64,000 nucleotides of DNA from Actinorhabdospora filicis (GTDB taxonomy: Bacteria > Actinomycetota > Actinomycetes > Mycobacteriales > Micromonosporaceae), in contig NZ_BSTX01000002.1 of the NCBI RefSeq assembly GCF_030269765.1, positions 186,001 through 250,000 of the forward strand, written 5' to 3'. Position numbers and translations under genes: made by a program. Within the stretch, counting starts at the first letter, position 1. Every line of letters begins with the position of its first letter. A model generated the notes under the pieces. The model made no database searches and had not been told where the DNA came from. It worked only from the letters and a program-made list of their open reading frames with translations. Below are positions 50,754-59,080 of this stretch, one piece after another.

Positions 50754-51335
50754 TCACCCCTTGTTCCGCGGGTCGTGCGAGGGGTCGGGGTACATCGCCG
50801 GGCAGCCTTTCGTGATCGCCTCGGGTCGCAGCTCGTAGTGCCAGGGCTCGTTGGCGTAGATCTGGCACAGCCCGAAGGCGGCGCCGTGCCTCGACAGCCA
50901 CGCGGTGGCCTCGGCGGGGCCGAGGTCGATGGCGTGGCCCGACACGTGGGCGGAGCGCTCGGGCGCGGTGACCCAGCGGGCGGCTTGCTCCGCCGAGCCC
51001 AGGCGCTCGACGGTCTCGGCGATGAGGCGCTCCTGGTAGGCGCGGGAGCGGCGGCCGCTGTTGACGCGGAAGCGGATGCCGTCGCGGGCGGCGGCGCGGG
51101 CCGCGTGGCGCAGGGCGGCCAGGAGGCCGGGGTCGAGGCCGGTGACGCCGGGGACGTCGTCGAAGACGGTGGTGCGGTGGGGGATGGCGCCGTCGGCGAG
51201 GCCGAGTCCCTCGCGGTCGCGGATCAGCCGGTGGCCGAGGGGCTTGGCGACGGTGGACAGGACGTCGAGGAGGGCCGTCTGCGCGGTGCGGCGAATCCTG
51301 CGGGTCACCGTCCGGGCGGCAGTCGTTCCGATCAT
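50754..51335 (-). CDS. vanY: VanY-type D,D-carboxypeptidase (M15)
   Basis: 193 aa from ATG 51335. Zn motifs of the M15B family: SAHVSGHAIDLG (His, Asp) and EPWHYEL (catalytic Glu, Zn His); substrate-side SGRRSRAYQERL. It trims the terminal D-Ala from peptidoglycan precursors, lowering the vancomycin target. No clear signal peptide or membrane anchor is present, which is unusual since the substrate is outside; a non-classical N-terminus or a later start remains possible. It diverges from vanR with an 88-bp promoter region and belongs to the van island. Confidence 0.83.
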   Translation of the reverse strand: MIGTTAARTVTRRIRRTAQTALLDVLSTVAKPLGHRLIRDREGLGLADGAIPHRTTVFDDVPGVTGLDPGLLAALRHAARAAARDGIRFRVNSGRRSRAYQERLIAETVERLGSAEQAARWVTAPERSAHVSGHAIDLGPAEATAWLSRHGAAFGLCQIYANEPWHYELRPEAITKGCPAMYPDPSHDPRNKG

Positions 51336-51366
51336 GCCGTCCAGTGGAGCCGGTGCGTTGTTACCG

Positions 51367-51392
51367 GGGCGTATTCGGTTCTCGGTACGCCC
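51367..51392. promoter_or_regulatory. Inverted repeat in the vanY-vanR intergenic region
   Basis: GGGCGTA, 12-bp spacer, TACGCCC. It overlaps the shared van promoter signature that starts at 51369. Confidence 0.5.
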
Positions 51393-51403
51393 ACGATATG
51401 TCC
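51369..51403 (+). promoter_or_regulatory. Candidate VanR box before vanR
   Basis: GCGTAT, 19 bp, CGATATGTCC; within it CGGTAC and CGATAT form an imperfect direct repeat at 11-bp spacing. The same signature, with identical spacing, lies between vanH and the oxidase gene at 55855. OmpR-family regulators such as VanR bind tandem repeats at about this period. Confidence 0.55.
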
Positions 51404-51423
51404 GGGCTCGTAGCATCGGGATC

Positions 51424-52107
51424 ATGCGTGTGCTGCTAGTCGAGGACGAGCCCTTCCTGGCCGAGGCGATCCGGGACGGTCTGCGCCTGGAGGCGATCGC
51501 CGCCGACATCGCCGGGGACGGTGACACCGCGCTGGAGCTGCTCGGCGTCAACGGCTACGACATCGCCGTTCTCGACCGCGACATTCCGGGGCCGTCGGGG
51601 GACGAGGTCGCCGCCAGCATCGTCGCCTCGGGCAGCGGCATGCCGATTCTGATGCTGACCGCGGCCGACCGGCTCGATGACAAGGCCTCGGGTTTCGGGA
51701 TCGGCGCCGACGACTACCTCACCAAACCGTTCGAGCTGCGCGAGCTGGTGCTGCGGTTGCGGGCGCTGGACCGCAGGCGCGCCCACAGCCGGCCGCCGGT
51801 CCGCGAGATCGCCGGGCTGCGGCTCGACCCGTTTCGCCGGGAGGTCTACCGCGACGGGCGCTACGTGGCGCTCACGCGCAAGCAGTTCGCGGTCCTGGAG
51901 GTCCTGGTGGCCGCCGAGGGCGGGGTGATCAGCGCCGAGGAGCTGCTGGAGCGGGCGTGGGATGAGAACGCCGACCCGTTCACCAACGCGGTGCGCATCA
52001 CCGTCTCGGCGCTGCGCAAACGGCTCGGCGAGCCCTGGCTCATCGCCACCGTGCCCGGTGTCGGGTACCGCATCGACACCGGCGCGGAGGGAACCGGGCG
52101 TGACTAG
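51424..52107 (+). CDS. vanR: VanR response regulator
   Basis: 227 aa. OmpR-type: receiver with LLVEDEPFLAEAI, phosphorylated Asp in IAVLDRDIPGPSG, Lys in DYLTKPFEL. Winged-helix domain with LTRKQFAVLEVL and NAVRITVSALRKRLGEPWLI. Expected to activate vanHAX and its own operon after phosphorylation by VanS in response to glycopeptides. Overlaps vanS by 8 nt. The receiver sequence DRDIPGPSGDEVA is characteristic of actinomycete VanR-like regulators. Confidence 0.88.
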   Translation: MRVLLVEDEPFLAEAIRDGLRLEAIAADIAGDGDTALELLGVNGYDIAVLDRDIPGPSGDEVAASIVASGSGMPILMLTAADRLDDKASGFGIGADDYLTKPFELRELVLRLRALDRRRAHSRPPVREIAGLRLDPFRREVYRDGRYVALTRKQFAVLEVLVAAEGGVISAEELLERAWDENADPFTNAVRITVSALRKRLGEPWLIATVPGVGYRIDTGAEGTGRD

Positions 52108-53218
52108 GGAACCGGGCCCCAGCGTCCGCCTCAAGCTCACCATCAGCTACGCGGCCGCCATCATGCTCGCCGGTGTCCTGCTGCTGGTCGTGGTGTGGAT
52201 GTTCCTGCTGCGCTACATCCCCAACGGGCCGCAGCCTCCGGGCACCTTCCCCGTCGGGCCCAGCCGCTACGACCTGGAGGTCGCCTTCATCCCCAGGGCG
52301 GCGGTGGTGATGCTGTTCCTGCTGGTCTTCGGGCTCATCGGCGGCTGGTTCCTGGCCGGGGCGATGCTCTCGCCGCTGCGGCGCATCACCCACGCCACGC
52401 GCCTGGCCGGGGACGGCTCGCTCTCCCATCGCGTCCACCTGGAGGGCAAGCGGGATGAGTTCCGGGAGCTCGCCGACGCCTTCGACACGATGCTGGCGCG
52501 GCTGGAGGCGCGGGTGGCCGAGCAGCGCCGGTTCGCCGCCAACGCCTCCCATGAGCTGCGGACGCCGCTGGCGATCACGCGCACGCTCCTCGACGTCGCC
52601 CGCAACGATCCGGAGCCGGGCTCGCCGGAGCTGGTCGAGCGGCTCTACTTCGTCAATACCCGCGCGATCGAGCTGACCGAGGCGCTGCTGGTGCTCAGCC
52701 GCGCCGATCAGCGCTCGTTCAGCCTGGAGCACGTGGACATGTCGCTGCTGGTGGAGGAGGCCGCCGAGACGCTGCTGCCGCTGGCCGAGGAGCGCGGGGT
52801 GAGCATCGAGGCCTCCGGGGACATCGCCACCGCCACGGGCTCGCCGACGCTGCTGTTGCAGCTGACGACGAATTTGATCCACAACGCGATCGTGCACAAT
52901 CTCCCCGACGGTGGTGAGGTGAGCGCCCATACCGCCGTGGTCTCCGGCTTCGTGGTGCTGACCGTGGAGAACACCGGCGCCAAGCTCACCCCCGGGCTGG
53001 TCTCCACGCTCACCGAGCCGTTTCAGCGCGGCAGTGAGCGCATCCGCAACAGCCACGCCGGTGTCGGCCTGGGTCTGGCGATCGTGGAGAGCATCACCCG
53101 CGCCCATGACGGCACCGTCACCCTGGCTCCCCGCGAGGGCGGGGGCCTTCGGGTGACGGTGCGCCTGCGCAAGGCTCAGTCGTTAGTGCCGCCGCTGGTG
53201 ATGGGGAAGTCGAAGTAG
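52100..53218 (+). CDS. vanS: VanS sensor histidine kinase
   Basis: 372 aa from GTG 52100 (GGAGG 8 nt upstream). Two membrane helices at about residues 14-36 and 62-84 enclose a ~25-residue extracytoplasmic loop (RYIPNGPQPPGTF...), the sensory part. Then HAMP, HisKA with FAANASHELRTPLAITRTLL, and HATPase (TNLIHNAIVHNL; HAGVGLGLAIVESI). Detects glycopeptide or its effect and phosphorylates VanR. Its last 43 bp overlap the 3' end of vanX on the other strand; the tail SLVPPLVMGKSK may be an extension caused by this packing. Confidence 0.88.
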   Translation: MTREPGPSVRLKLTISYAAAIMLAGVLLLVVVWMFLLRYIPNGPQPPGTFPVGPSRYDLEVAFIPRAAVVMLFLLVFGLIGGWFLAGAMLSPLRRITHATRLAGDGSLSHRVHLEGKRDEFRELADAFDTMLARLEARVAEQRRFAANASHELRTPLAITRTLLDVARNDPEPGSPELVERLYFVNTRAIELTEALLVLSRADQRSFSLEHVDMSLLVEEAAETLLPLAEERGVSIEASGDIATATGSPTLLLQLTTNLIHNAIVHNLPDGGEVSAHTAVVSGFVVLTVENTGAKLTPGLVSTLTEPFQRGSERIRNSHAGVGLGLAIVESITRAHDGTVTLAPREGGGLRVTVRLRKAQSLVPPLVMGKSK

Positions 53219-53802
53219 GTGTCGGGGTGCGGCTCGTCGGTCAGCGTGTAGTGCCACCACTCGTTGTCGTAGTGGCGGAAGCCGCAGGCCTCCATGACCG
53301 AGCGCAGGTGCCGCCGGTTGGCCGCCGCCATGGGGGTGACGCCCTCGGCGTCGTGGTGTGAGACGGGGTCCATGAGGTCGTGGTCGCCGCCCATGGCGGC
53401 CAGGCCGCTGCCGTCGAGGTGGCAGAGGGTCAGGTCGACGGTGCTGCCGCGGCTGTGCCCGGAGCGGGCGGCGACGTAGCCGCGGGCGAACATCTCGCTC
53501 CGCTCGATGTTGGGGTAGTGGCGCTGCTTGGTGCGCCCGTCCTCGGGTTCTGCCGACCAGCGCATGAAGTGGTCGACGGCGCGCTGCGGGCGGTAGGCGT
53601 CCCAGATGAGCAGCCCGAAGCCGAGGGGCGCGGCCTTCTCCCGCGCCCGGGCCAGGGCCTCGCAGAGGGCGATGGTGCCCACCACGCGGTTGGCGTGGTA
53701 GCCGTCGACTGGCCGGGCGGTGAAGTTGTCCCAGGTGGCGTACTTGGCGTCCCAGCGGATCCCGGGGACGGCCTCGTCGATGTAGGCGAATCCGTCCCTC
53801 AC
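53176..53802 (-). CDS. vanX: VanX D-Ala-D-Ala dipeptidase
   Basis: 208 aa, close to the 202 aa of VanX. It starts MRDGFAYIDEAVPGIRWDAK. Zn/catalytic residues: His and Asp in SGHSRGSTVDLTL, Glu and His in YDNEWWHYTL; substrate Arg in WDAYRPQRAV. It hydrolyses D-Ala-D-Ala so that only D-Ala-D-Lac enters the cell wall. ATGA overlap with the ligase stop. It is last gene of the vanHAX operon. Confidence 0.95.
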   Translation of the reverse strand: MRDGFAYIDEAVPGIRWDAKYATWDNFTARPVDGYHANRVVGTIALCEALARAREKAAPLGFGLLIWDAYRPQRAVDHFMRWSAEPEDGRTKQRHYPNIERSEMFARGYVAARSGHSRGSTVDLTLCHLDGSGLAAMGGDHDLMDPVSHHDAEGVTPMAAANRRHLRSVMEACGFRHYDNEWWHYTLTDEPHPDTYFDFPITSGGTND

Positions 53803-54824
53803 CGCGTTCCTCCCGTCATGGCCAGCGACACCAGCCGGTCGATGACGCCGGACAGCGGCACGCCGGAGGCCTCCATCATGCGCGGGTAGCGGCTGTAGGG
53901 GGTCAGGCCGGGCAGCGTGTTGACCTCGTTGAGGACGACGTCGCCGCCGGCGGTCAGGAACAGGTCCACCCGGGACAGTCCCCGGCAGCCCAGGGCGCGA
54001 TAGACGGCCTTGGCGGTCTCCTGGACCAGGGCGCGGGCCTCGGGGGTGATGTCGGCGGGGACGATCGGGGTGGAGTTCTCCGAGCCGCTCTCGGGGTCGG
54101 TCTCCTGGTGGATGCGGAAGATGCCGTGGGACAGCGCGATGCGGTCGGGCTCGCTGGCGAACAGGTGCGGCCCGTCGCCGAGGACGGCGCAGCCGACCTC
54201 GCTGCCGGTGATCCCCTGCTCGATGAGGACCTTGGTGTCGTACTCGCGGGCGGTCTCGATCGCCGCGGCCAGGTCGTCGGGTCCGGTGACCTTGGTGACG
54301 CCGAAGGAGGAGCCGGAGCGGGCGGGCTTGACGAAGACGGGGTAGGTGAGCTCGCCGGGCTCGGGTTTCTCATCGGCGGCCAGGATCCGGAAGTCGGGTG
54401 TGGTGATCCCGGCGGCGCGGGCGACGATGTAGGTGAGGGACTTGTCCATGCACACCGCCGAGGCCTGCACGTCGCAGCCGACGTAGGGGATGCCGGACAG
54501 CTCCAGCAGGCCCTGGAGGGCGCCGTCCTCGCCGAAGCGGCCGTGCATGACGGGCAGGACGACGTCGAGCCTGATCGCCCGGTCGCCGTCGAGGAGCCCG
54601 TGGACGCCCCGGTCGGGCGCGAGGACGACCGGGCGTCCCTCGCGGTCCCAGCCATCGCCCGGTCCCTCGCACAGCCGCCACGACCCGTTCTCGGTGACGC
54701 CGATCCAGTGGGGCTCGTAGCGGGCGAGGTCGAGGTTGTCGGCGACGCGGCGGGCGGACTTGACCGAGACCGGGTGCTCCTCGCCGGGGCCGCCGAAGAT
54801 GATGCCGAGCTTCAACTTATCCAT
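53799..54824 (-). CDS. vanA: VanA-type D-alanine-D-lactate ligase
   Basis: 341 aa. ATP-grasp ligase: IIFGGPGEEHPVSVKSA, SGIPYVGCDVQASAVCMDKS, VFVKPARSGSSFGV, NEVNTLPGLTPYSRYPRMM. The omega loop FRIHQETDPESGSEN holds the His that, in VanA, favours lactate over alanine as second substrate. This and the vanH/vanX neighbours make it D-Ala-D-Lac ligase rather than housekeeping Ddl. The start ATGGATAA overlaps the vanH stop by 8 nt. Confidence 0.94.
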   Translation of the reverse strand: MDKLKLGIIFGGPGEEHPVSVKSARRVADNLDLARYEPHWIGVTENGSWRLCEGPGDGWDREGRPVVLAPDRGVHGLLDGDRAIRLDVVLPVMHGRFGEDGALQGLLELSGIPYVGCDVQASAVCMDKSLTYIVARAAGITTPDFRILAADEKPEPGELTYPVFVKPARSGSSFGVTKVTGPDDLAAAIETAREYDTKVLIEQGITGSEVGCAVLGDGPHLFASEPDRIALSHGIFRIHQETDPESGSENSTPIVPADITPEARALVQETAKAVYRALGCRGLSRVDLFLTAGGDVVLNEVNTLPGLTPYSRYPRMMEASGVPLSGVIDRLVSLAMTGGTR

Positions 54825-55821
54825 GCTGTGTCCTTCCGGCGAATGCCGCGCAGTTGAGGAGGCTGTTGTGGACGGTGTCGCGCAGCGCGTGGTCGGTGTA
54901 GTAGGCGGTGTGCGGGCTGATGACCACGTTCGGCATGCGCTGGAGTCGCGGCAGGTGCCCCTCGGTGAGGGGCGTGTCGCGGTGGTCGGCGTAGAAGATC
55001 CCCTCCTCGCCCTCGACGACGTCGAGCGCGGCGCCGCCCAGCCGCCCGGTTTCCAGGGCGAGGATGAGCGCGGCGGTGTCCAGTAGCGCGCCGCGTCCGG
55101 TGTTGATGACGTAGGCGCCGTGCTTCATCCGCGCGATGCGCCGCTGGTCGAGCAGGTGGCGGGTGGCGTCGGTGAGGGGCGTGTGCAGGGTGACGATGTC
55201 GCTGGTCTCCAGCAGTTCGTCGAGCTGGCGGGGGTCCTCGGTGGGCCGGTTGCCGTAGGCGAGGATCCGGCAGCGGAATCCGCGCAGCCGGTCCATGACG
55301 GCGATGCCGATGCGTCCGGTGCCGACCACGCCGACGGTCAGGTCGCGCAGCTCGCGTCCGCGCACGGCGTTGAGGCGGTAGTCGCCGGCGTCGGCGCGGC
55401 GCAGCACCGACTTGGTGCCGCGCACGGCCATGAGCATCAGCATCAGCGTGTAGTCGGCGACGCTGTCGGGGGAGTAGGCGATGGTCTCCACGGTGATCCC
55501 GACACTCGCGGCGTACTTCACGTCGATGTGGTCGCAGCCGGTGCTGCGCGTCGAGAGGTACTCCACGCCGGAGTTCGCCAGCGCGAGCAGCGTGTCGTGG
55601 CCGACGGGGGTCTTGTGGCCGACGCTGACGCAGCGGTTCCCATGCGCCAGCGCGATCGTGGCTGCCGATATGGCCGCGTCGGTGATCCTCGGCGTCACCC
55701 CGAAGTCCGGGGCCAGCTCCCGGAACAGGGCGGCCTCGTCGTGCCCGCAGCCGTAGACGGTGACGCCCACGGTCGTGGCGGCCGCGGGTGGCGGGTGTGA
55801 TCGTGTGCGGCTCAAGGTCAT
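54817..55821 (-). CDS. vanH: VanH D-lactate dehydrogenase
   Basis: 334 aa. D-2-hydroxyacid dehydrogenase: cofactor loop VGVVGTGRIGIAVMDRL, catalytic Arg in STRSTGCDHID, Glu in VVEGEEGIF and His in ISPHTAYYTDHAL. Reduces pyruvate to D-lactate with NAD(P)H, feeding the VanA-type ligase. It is first gene of vanHAX, and its promoter region is shared with the divergent oxidase gene. Confidence 0.94.
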   Translation of the reverse strand: MTLSRTRSHPPPAAATTVGVTVYGCGHDEAALFRELAPDFGVTPRITDAAISAATIALAHGNRCVSVGHKTPVGHDTLLALANSGVEYLSTRSTGCDHIDVKYAASVGITVETIAYSPDSVADYTLMLMLMAVRGTKSVLRRADAGDYRLNAVRGRELRDLTVGVVGTGRIGIAVMDRLRGFRCRILAYGNRPTEDPRQLDELLETSDIVTLHTPLTDATRHLLDQRRIARMKHGAYVINTGRGALLDTAALILALETGRLGGAALDVVEGEEGIFYADHRDTPLTEGHLPRLQRMPNVVISPHTAYYTDHALRDTVHNSLLNCAAFAGRTQHG

Positions 55822-55854
55822 GGGGCCCAGTCAAGATGCCCGGGTGTTGCCGCC

Positions 55855-55889
55855 GCGTATGGGCATTTCGATATACCGGCGATATGTCC
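55855..55889. promoter_or_regulatory. Candidate VanR box between vanH and the FAD oxidase
   Basis: GCGTAT, 19 bp, CGATATGTCC, the same layout as upstream of vanR; CGATAT occurs twice at an 11-bp interval (55869 and 55880). It lies 34 bp from the vanH start and 103 bp from the oxidase start, so it may serve one or both. Confidence 0.6.
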
Positions 55890-55992
55890 ACGGTGGAGGG
55901 CGCTCCACCGATCGGTGGAACGGATTCTTCAGCCCCGCTTTGCGCACTCCGGTCGATGCGGGAGGGATGGGCGCGTGGCGAGACTGGCCACC

Positions 55993-57477
55993 ATGACGAC
56001 TGATGCGGTGATCGTGCGGCCCGATGACATGCGCTACGACGGGCTCGTGCGCGGCAACAACTTCCGCTTCGCCGGGCGGCCCGATGAGATCCGCGTCGCG
56101 GCCACCACCGCGCAGGTCGCGGCGGCGGTGGGCGAGGCGGCGCGGAGCGGGCGGCGCATCGCCGTCCGCAGCGGCGGCCACTGCTTCGAGAACCTCACCG
56201 CGAACCCCGACGTGCGCATCCTGCTGGATGTGTCCCCGATGGACGCCGTGGGCTACGACCGCGACCGGCGGGCGTTCTTCGTCGAACCCGGCGCCACCCT
56301 CGGCGAGGTGTACCGCGCGCTGTTCACCGGCTGGGGCGTGACGATCCCCGCCGGGGGCTGCCCGGAGGTCGGCGCGGGCGGCCACTTCGCCGGCGGCGGC
56401 TATGGCGCGCTCTCCCGCCGCCACGGCTCGGTCGTCGACCACCTCTACGGCGTCGAGGTCGTCGTCGCCGGACGCGACGGCCGCGCCCGGACAGTGGTCG
56501 CCACCCGCGAGCCCGGCGACCCCAACCGCGACCTGTGGTGGGCCCACACCGGCGGCGGTGGCGGCAACTTCGGCGTGGTCACCCGCTACTGGCTGCGCTC
56601 ACCCGGCGCGACCGGGGCCGACCCGTCCACGCTGCTCCCGGCGTCCCCGGCGCGGATGTCGCAGCGCGTGCTGATCTGGACCTGGGAGGCCATGACCGAG
56701 GCCGCGCTCACCGGGCTCATGCGCGCCTTCGGGACCTGGCACGAGCGCCACAGCGCACCGGACGACCCCGCGACCGCCCTCTACGGGATCCTGGAGGCCT
56801 CATACCGCTCGGGCGGCACGATCATGCTCGTCGCCCAGATCGACGCCGACGTCCCCGGCGCCCACGACATGGTCGAGGACTTCCTGACCGAGGTCACCGC
56901 CGGGATGCCCGCGCCCGTGGCCGACATCCCCGCCACGATGCCGTGGCTGCACCGCATGACCTGGCCCGGCAGCGGCGAGCCCGGCGACGTCCTGACCCGC
57001 CGCTACAAGCTCAAGGCGGCCTACCTGCGCCGCTCCCTCACCGACGCCCAGCTCGCCACCGTCCACCGGTACCTCTGCGACGAGTCGGGCCGCTCGGGCG
57101 GCGGCGTCCTGCTCATCGGCTACGGAGGCCGCGTCGGCGACGTCGCCCCCGAGGCCACCGCGATCGCCCAGCGCCAGGCGGTGATGAAGGCCGTCTACCA
57201 GTCGGTGTGGGCCGATGAGCGCGAGGACGCCGTCAACCTCGACTGGGTGCGGCGGTTGTACCGCGACGTCTACGCCGAGACCGGTGGCGTGCCCGTGGAG
57301 GACGGTTCCTACATCAATTACGCCGACGCCGACCTGGCCGACCCCGCGTGGAACACCTCGGGCGTCTCGGCGCAGGAGCTGTACTACGGCGACAACTACC
57401 CGCGCCTGCGGCGGATCAAGGCCAGGTGGGACCCGCGCGGCCTCTTCCGGCACGCGCTATCGATCGAGGCGGTTTAG
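55993..57477 (+). CDS. BBE-like FAD-dependent oxidase, bicovalent type, related to glycopeptide hexose oxidases
   Basis: 494 aa from ATG 55993; an earlier ATG at 55915 gives an atypical N-terminus. FAD_binding_4 domain: RSGGHCFENL has the His that links to FAD, and IPAGGCPEVGAGGHFAGGG has the Cys for the second covalent bond. The BBE end reads DGSYINYADADLADP and NYPRLRRIKARWDP. Overall it resembles the hexose oxidases of A40926/teicoplanin-type clusters (Dbv29 family), which oxidise the sugar on the glycopeptide. No signal peptide. It diverges from vanHAX and shares its promoter region. It might modify a glycopeptide or another sugar. Confidence 0.83.
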   Translation: MTTDAVIVRPDDMRYDGLVRGNNFRFAGRPDEIRVAATTAQVAAAVGEAARSGRRIAVRSGGHCFENLTANPDVRILLDVSPMDAVGYDRDRRAFFVEPGATLGEVYRALFTGWGVTIPAGGCPEVGAGGHFAGGGYGALSRRHGSVVDHLYGVEVVVAGRDGRARTVVATREPGDPNRDLWWAHTGGGGGNFGVVTRYWLRSPGATGADPSTLLPASPARMSQRVLIWTWEAMTEAALTGLMRAFGTWHERHSAPDDPATALYGILEASYRSGGTIMLVAQIDADVPGAHDMVEDFLTEVTAGMPAPVADIPATMPWLHRMTWPGSGEPGDVLTRRYKLKAAYLRRSLTDAQLATVHRYLCDESGRSGGGVLLIGYGGRVGDVAPEATAIAQRQAVMKAVYQSVWADEREDAVNLDWVRRLYRDVYAETGGVPVEDGSYINYADADLADPAWNTSGVSAQELYYGDNYPRLRRIKARWDPRGLFRHALSIEAV

Positions 57478-57917
57478 GACGGGCGCGCCAGGTAGGCGGT
57501 CTTGGCGTCGGGTGAGAAGCCGCACGCGCGGTAGAAGGCGTGTGTGGCGGGCGTGCGCGAGCCCGTCTGCAGCATCGCCTTGTAGCAGCCGGCGTCCCAC
57601 GCGGCCTGGAGCGTGGCGGCCATGATCCGCCTGCCCAGGCCGGTGCCGCGCAGGGTTTTCTCCACCACGACGTTCTCGATGACGGCGTACGGCGAGGCCG
57701 ATCGCGTGAGGTTCGGGATCACGTTGAGGTAGGTCGTGGCGACCACGGCCCCGTCGGCTTCGAGGACGAACAGGCGCAGACCGGGGGAGGCCAGGATCTG
57801 CGCGAACACCTCTGCGTAGGACTCGTCGGGCAGGACGGGGTCGTGGGGGTGCAGCTGCCGGTAGAGGCGCAGGACGTGCTCGAAGTCGCCGGGGCCGGCC
57901 TCGCGGAAGAGGGTCAT
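57474..57917 (-). CDS. GNAT acetyltransferase
   Basis: 147 aa. Single GNAT domain: IENVVVEKTLRGTGLGRRIMAA is the acetyl-CoA pyrophosphate loop, and HAFYRACGF is the final strand-helix. Acceptor unknown. Stop codons of this gene and the convergent oxidase overlap (57474-57477). Confidence 0.88.
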   Translation of the reverse strand: MTLFREAGPGDFEHVLRLYRQLHPHDPVLPDESYAEVFAQILASPGLRLFVLEADGAVVATTYLNVIPNLTRSASPYAVIENVVVEKTLRGTGLGRRIMAATLQAAWDAGCYKAMLQTGSRTPATHAFYRACGFSPDAKTAYLARPS

Positions 57918-58045
57918 GGCCGCAGGCTAGCGCCCCATCGGCGGATGCTGATCTTCATACCCGAGTCGTGCTCTGTCCACTAGGTGGTGTCCAGGGCACG
58001 GGGTTTGGGGTGGTGCTCATCGACGGCGACCCACGTCGGGGCCGC

Positions 58046-58807
58046 TCATGCCGGGTCGTCTTCGGCGGTGAGGTGGCGCAGGTAGGTGTCGGGGTTGTTG
58101 AGGCAGCGGCGCCAGTGGTCGACGAGGGTGAGCTCGTCCCAGGTGGTGCGGTGGAAACCGTCCTCGTCGAGCTGGATGACGTCGGCGCCGGGCAGGGAGG
58201 CCAGGATGGGAGAGTGCGTGGCGCACACGACCTGCGCGCCCGTCTGGGCCAGCTCGTGCATGAGTGCGACCAGTCGCAGGGATGCGGTGAACGACAATGG
58301 GGCCTCGGGTTCGTCCAGGACGTAGAAGCCGGGGGCGGCGAAGATGTGGTTGAAGACTTCGAGGTAGCCCTCGCCGTGGCTCATGGCGGCGGTGTCGGCG
58401 TCCCAGTAGCCGAGGGTGCCGCCGAGGTTCTCGGTCATGGAGAAGGCGGTCTCGGCGCGCAGGAAGAAGCCGCGCTTCTTCAGGCGTGGCCCGGCCAGCA
58501 TCCTCGCGCCGGCCGCGGTGGTGTCCAGGAGCATGACCTCGCCCAGCGGGGTCTTGGTGCGGTCGGGTCGCCCGCGCAGGGCCGAGGCGCGGCCACCGTG
58601 GGAGTCGAGGCGGAAGCCTTCGGCGATGGCCTCCACGATGGTGGACTTGCCCGAGCCGTTGTCGCCGACGAGGATCGTCACCGGGCGGGTGAACTCCAGG
58701 CCTTCGTCGAGAAGCCGGGCGACGGCCGGGATCGTGTACGGCCATTCGCCGCGGGCTCGCTGGTCAGGTCGGCGGAAATCCGGCACGTACGCGCGGGCGA
58801 CGAACAC
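58046..58807 (-). CDS. SMC/RecF-like AAA ATPase
   Basis: 253 aa from GTG 58807. Walker A ILVGDNGSGKSTIVEAIAE at about residue 45, ABC-type signature SHGEGYLEVF at about 142, Walker B FYVLDEPEAPLS at about 162, and His switch CATHSPILAS. This is the compact 'AAA_21/ predicted ATPase' class found alone or with a nuclease in defence systems. No nuclease partner is adjacent, so a defence role is not supported here. Confidence 0.85.
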   Translation of the reverse strand: MFVARAYVPDFRRPDQRARGEWPYTIPAVARLLDEGLEFTRPVTILVGDNGSGKSTIVEAIAEGFRLDSHGGRASALRGRPDRTKTPLGEVMLLDTTAAGARMLAGPRLKKRGFFLRAETAFSMTENLGGTLGYWDADTAAMSHGEGYLEVFNHIFAAPGFYVLDEPEAPLSFTASLRLVALMHELAQTGAQVVCATHSPILASLPGADVIQLDEDGFHRTTWDELTLVDHWRRCLNNPDTYLRHLTAEDDPA

Positions 58808-59080
58808 CTACTTCTCCCACCCTTCTTCGGGTCGCACATCGTCGCTACACACCGTAGCCGCCGGTCGCGGGCCCGGAATGCCCGATCGAGGTCGTGTCGC
58901 ACCTGCGCGCGGCGGGTACCGCCCAGGATGTCGGCGAGCGCTACCACCGGCTCGCGGCATCGACTCCGCCCGCACAGGGGCAGCCCTGAAGAAGATCCGG
59001 AAGCACATCCCGGCTCTCGTCGAGCTCTAACCCGTCGCTGCGACAATGTCCGCTGACGTCGGCAACGGTCGGAGGAGCGG
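58808..59080 (+). other. Intergenic region with possible gene remnants
   Basis: 273 bp. Two short in-frame stretches look protein-like: EVVSHLRAAGTAQDVGERY and, in another frame, GAALKKIRKHIPALVEL ending in TAA at 59030. They may be pieces of one decayed gene with a frameshift. No family recognised. Confidence 0.3.

Noticed and set aside
50754-57477. Part of a glycopeptide biosynthetic cluster
   Set aside because: No NRPS, Oxy P450, halogenase or glycosyltransferase in the window; only resistance genes and one oxidase are seen.
58046-58807. OLD/Gabija-like anti-phage system
   Set aside because: The ATPase has no TOPRIM or nuclease partner; neighbours are a GNAT enzyme and a two-component system.
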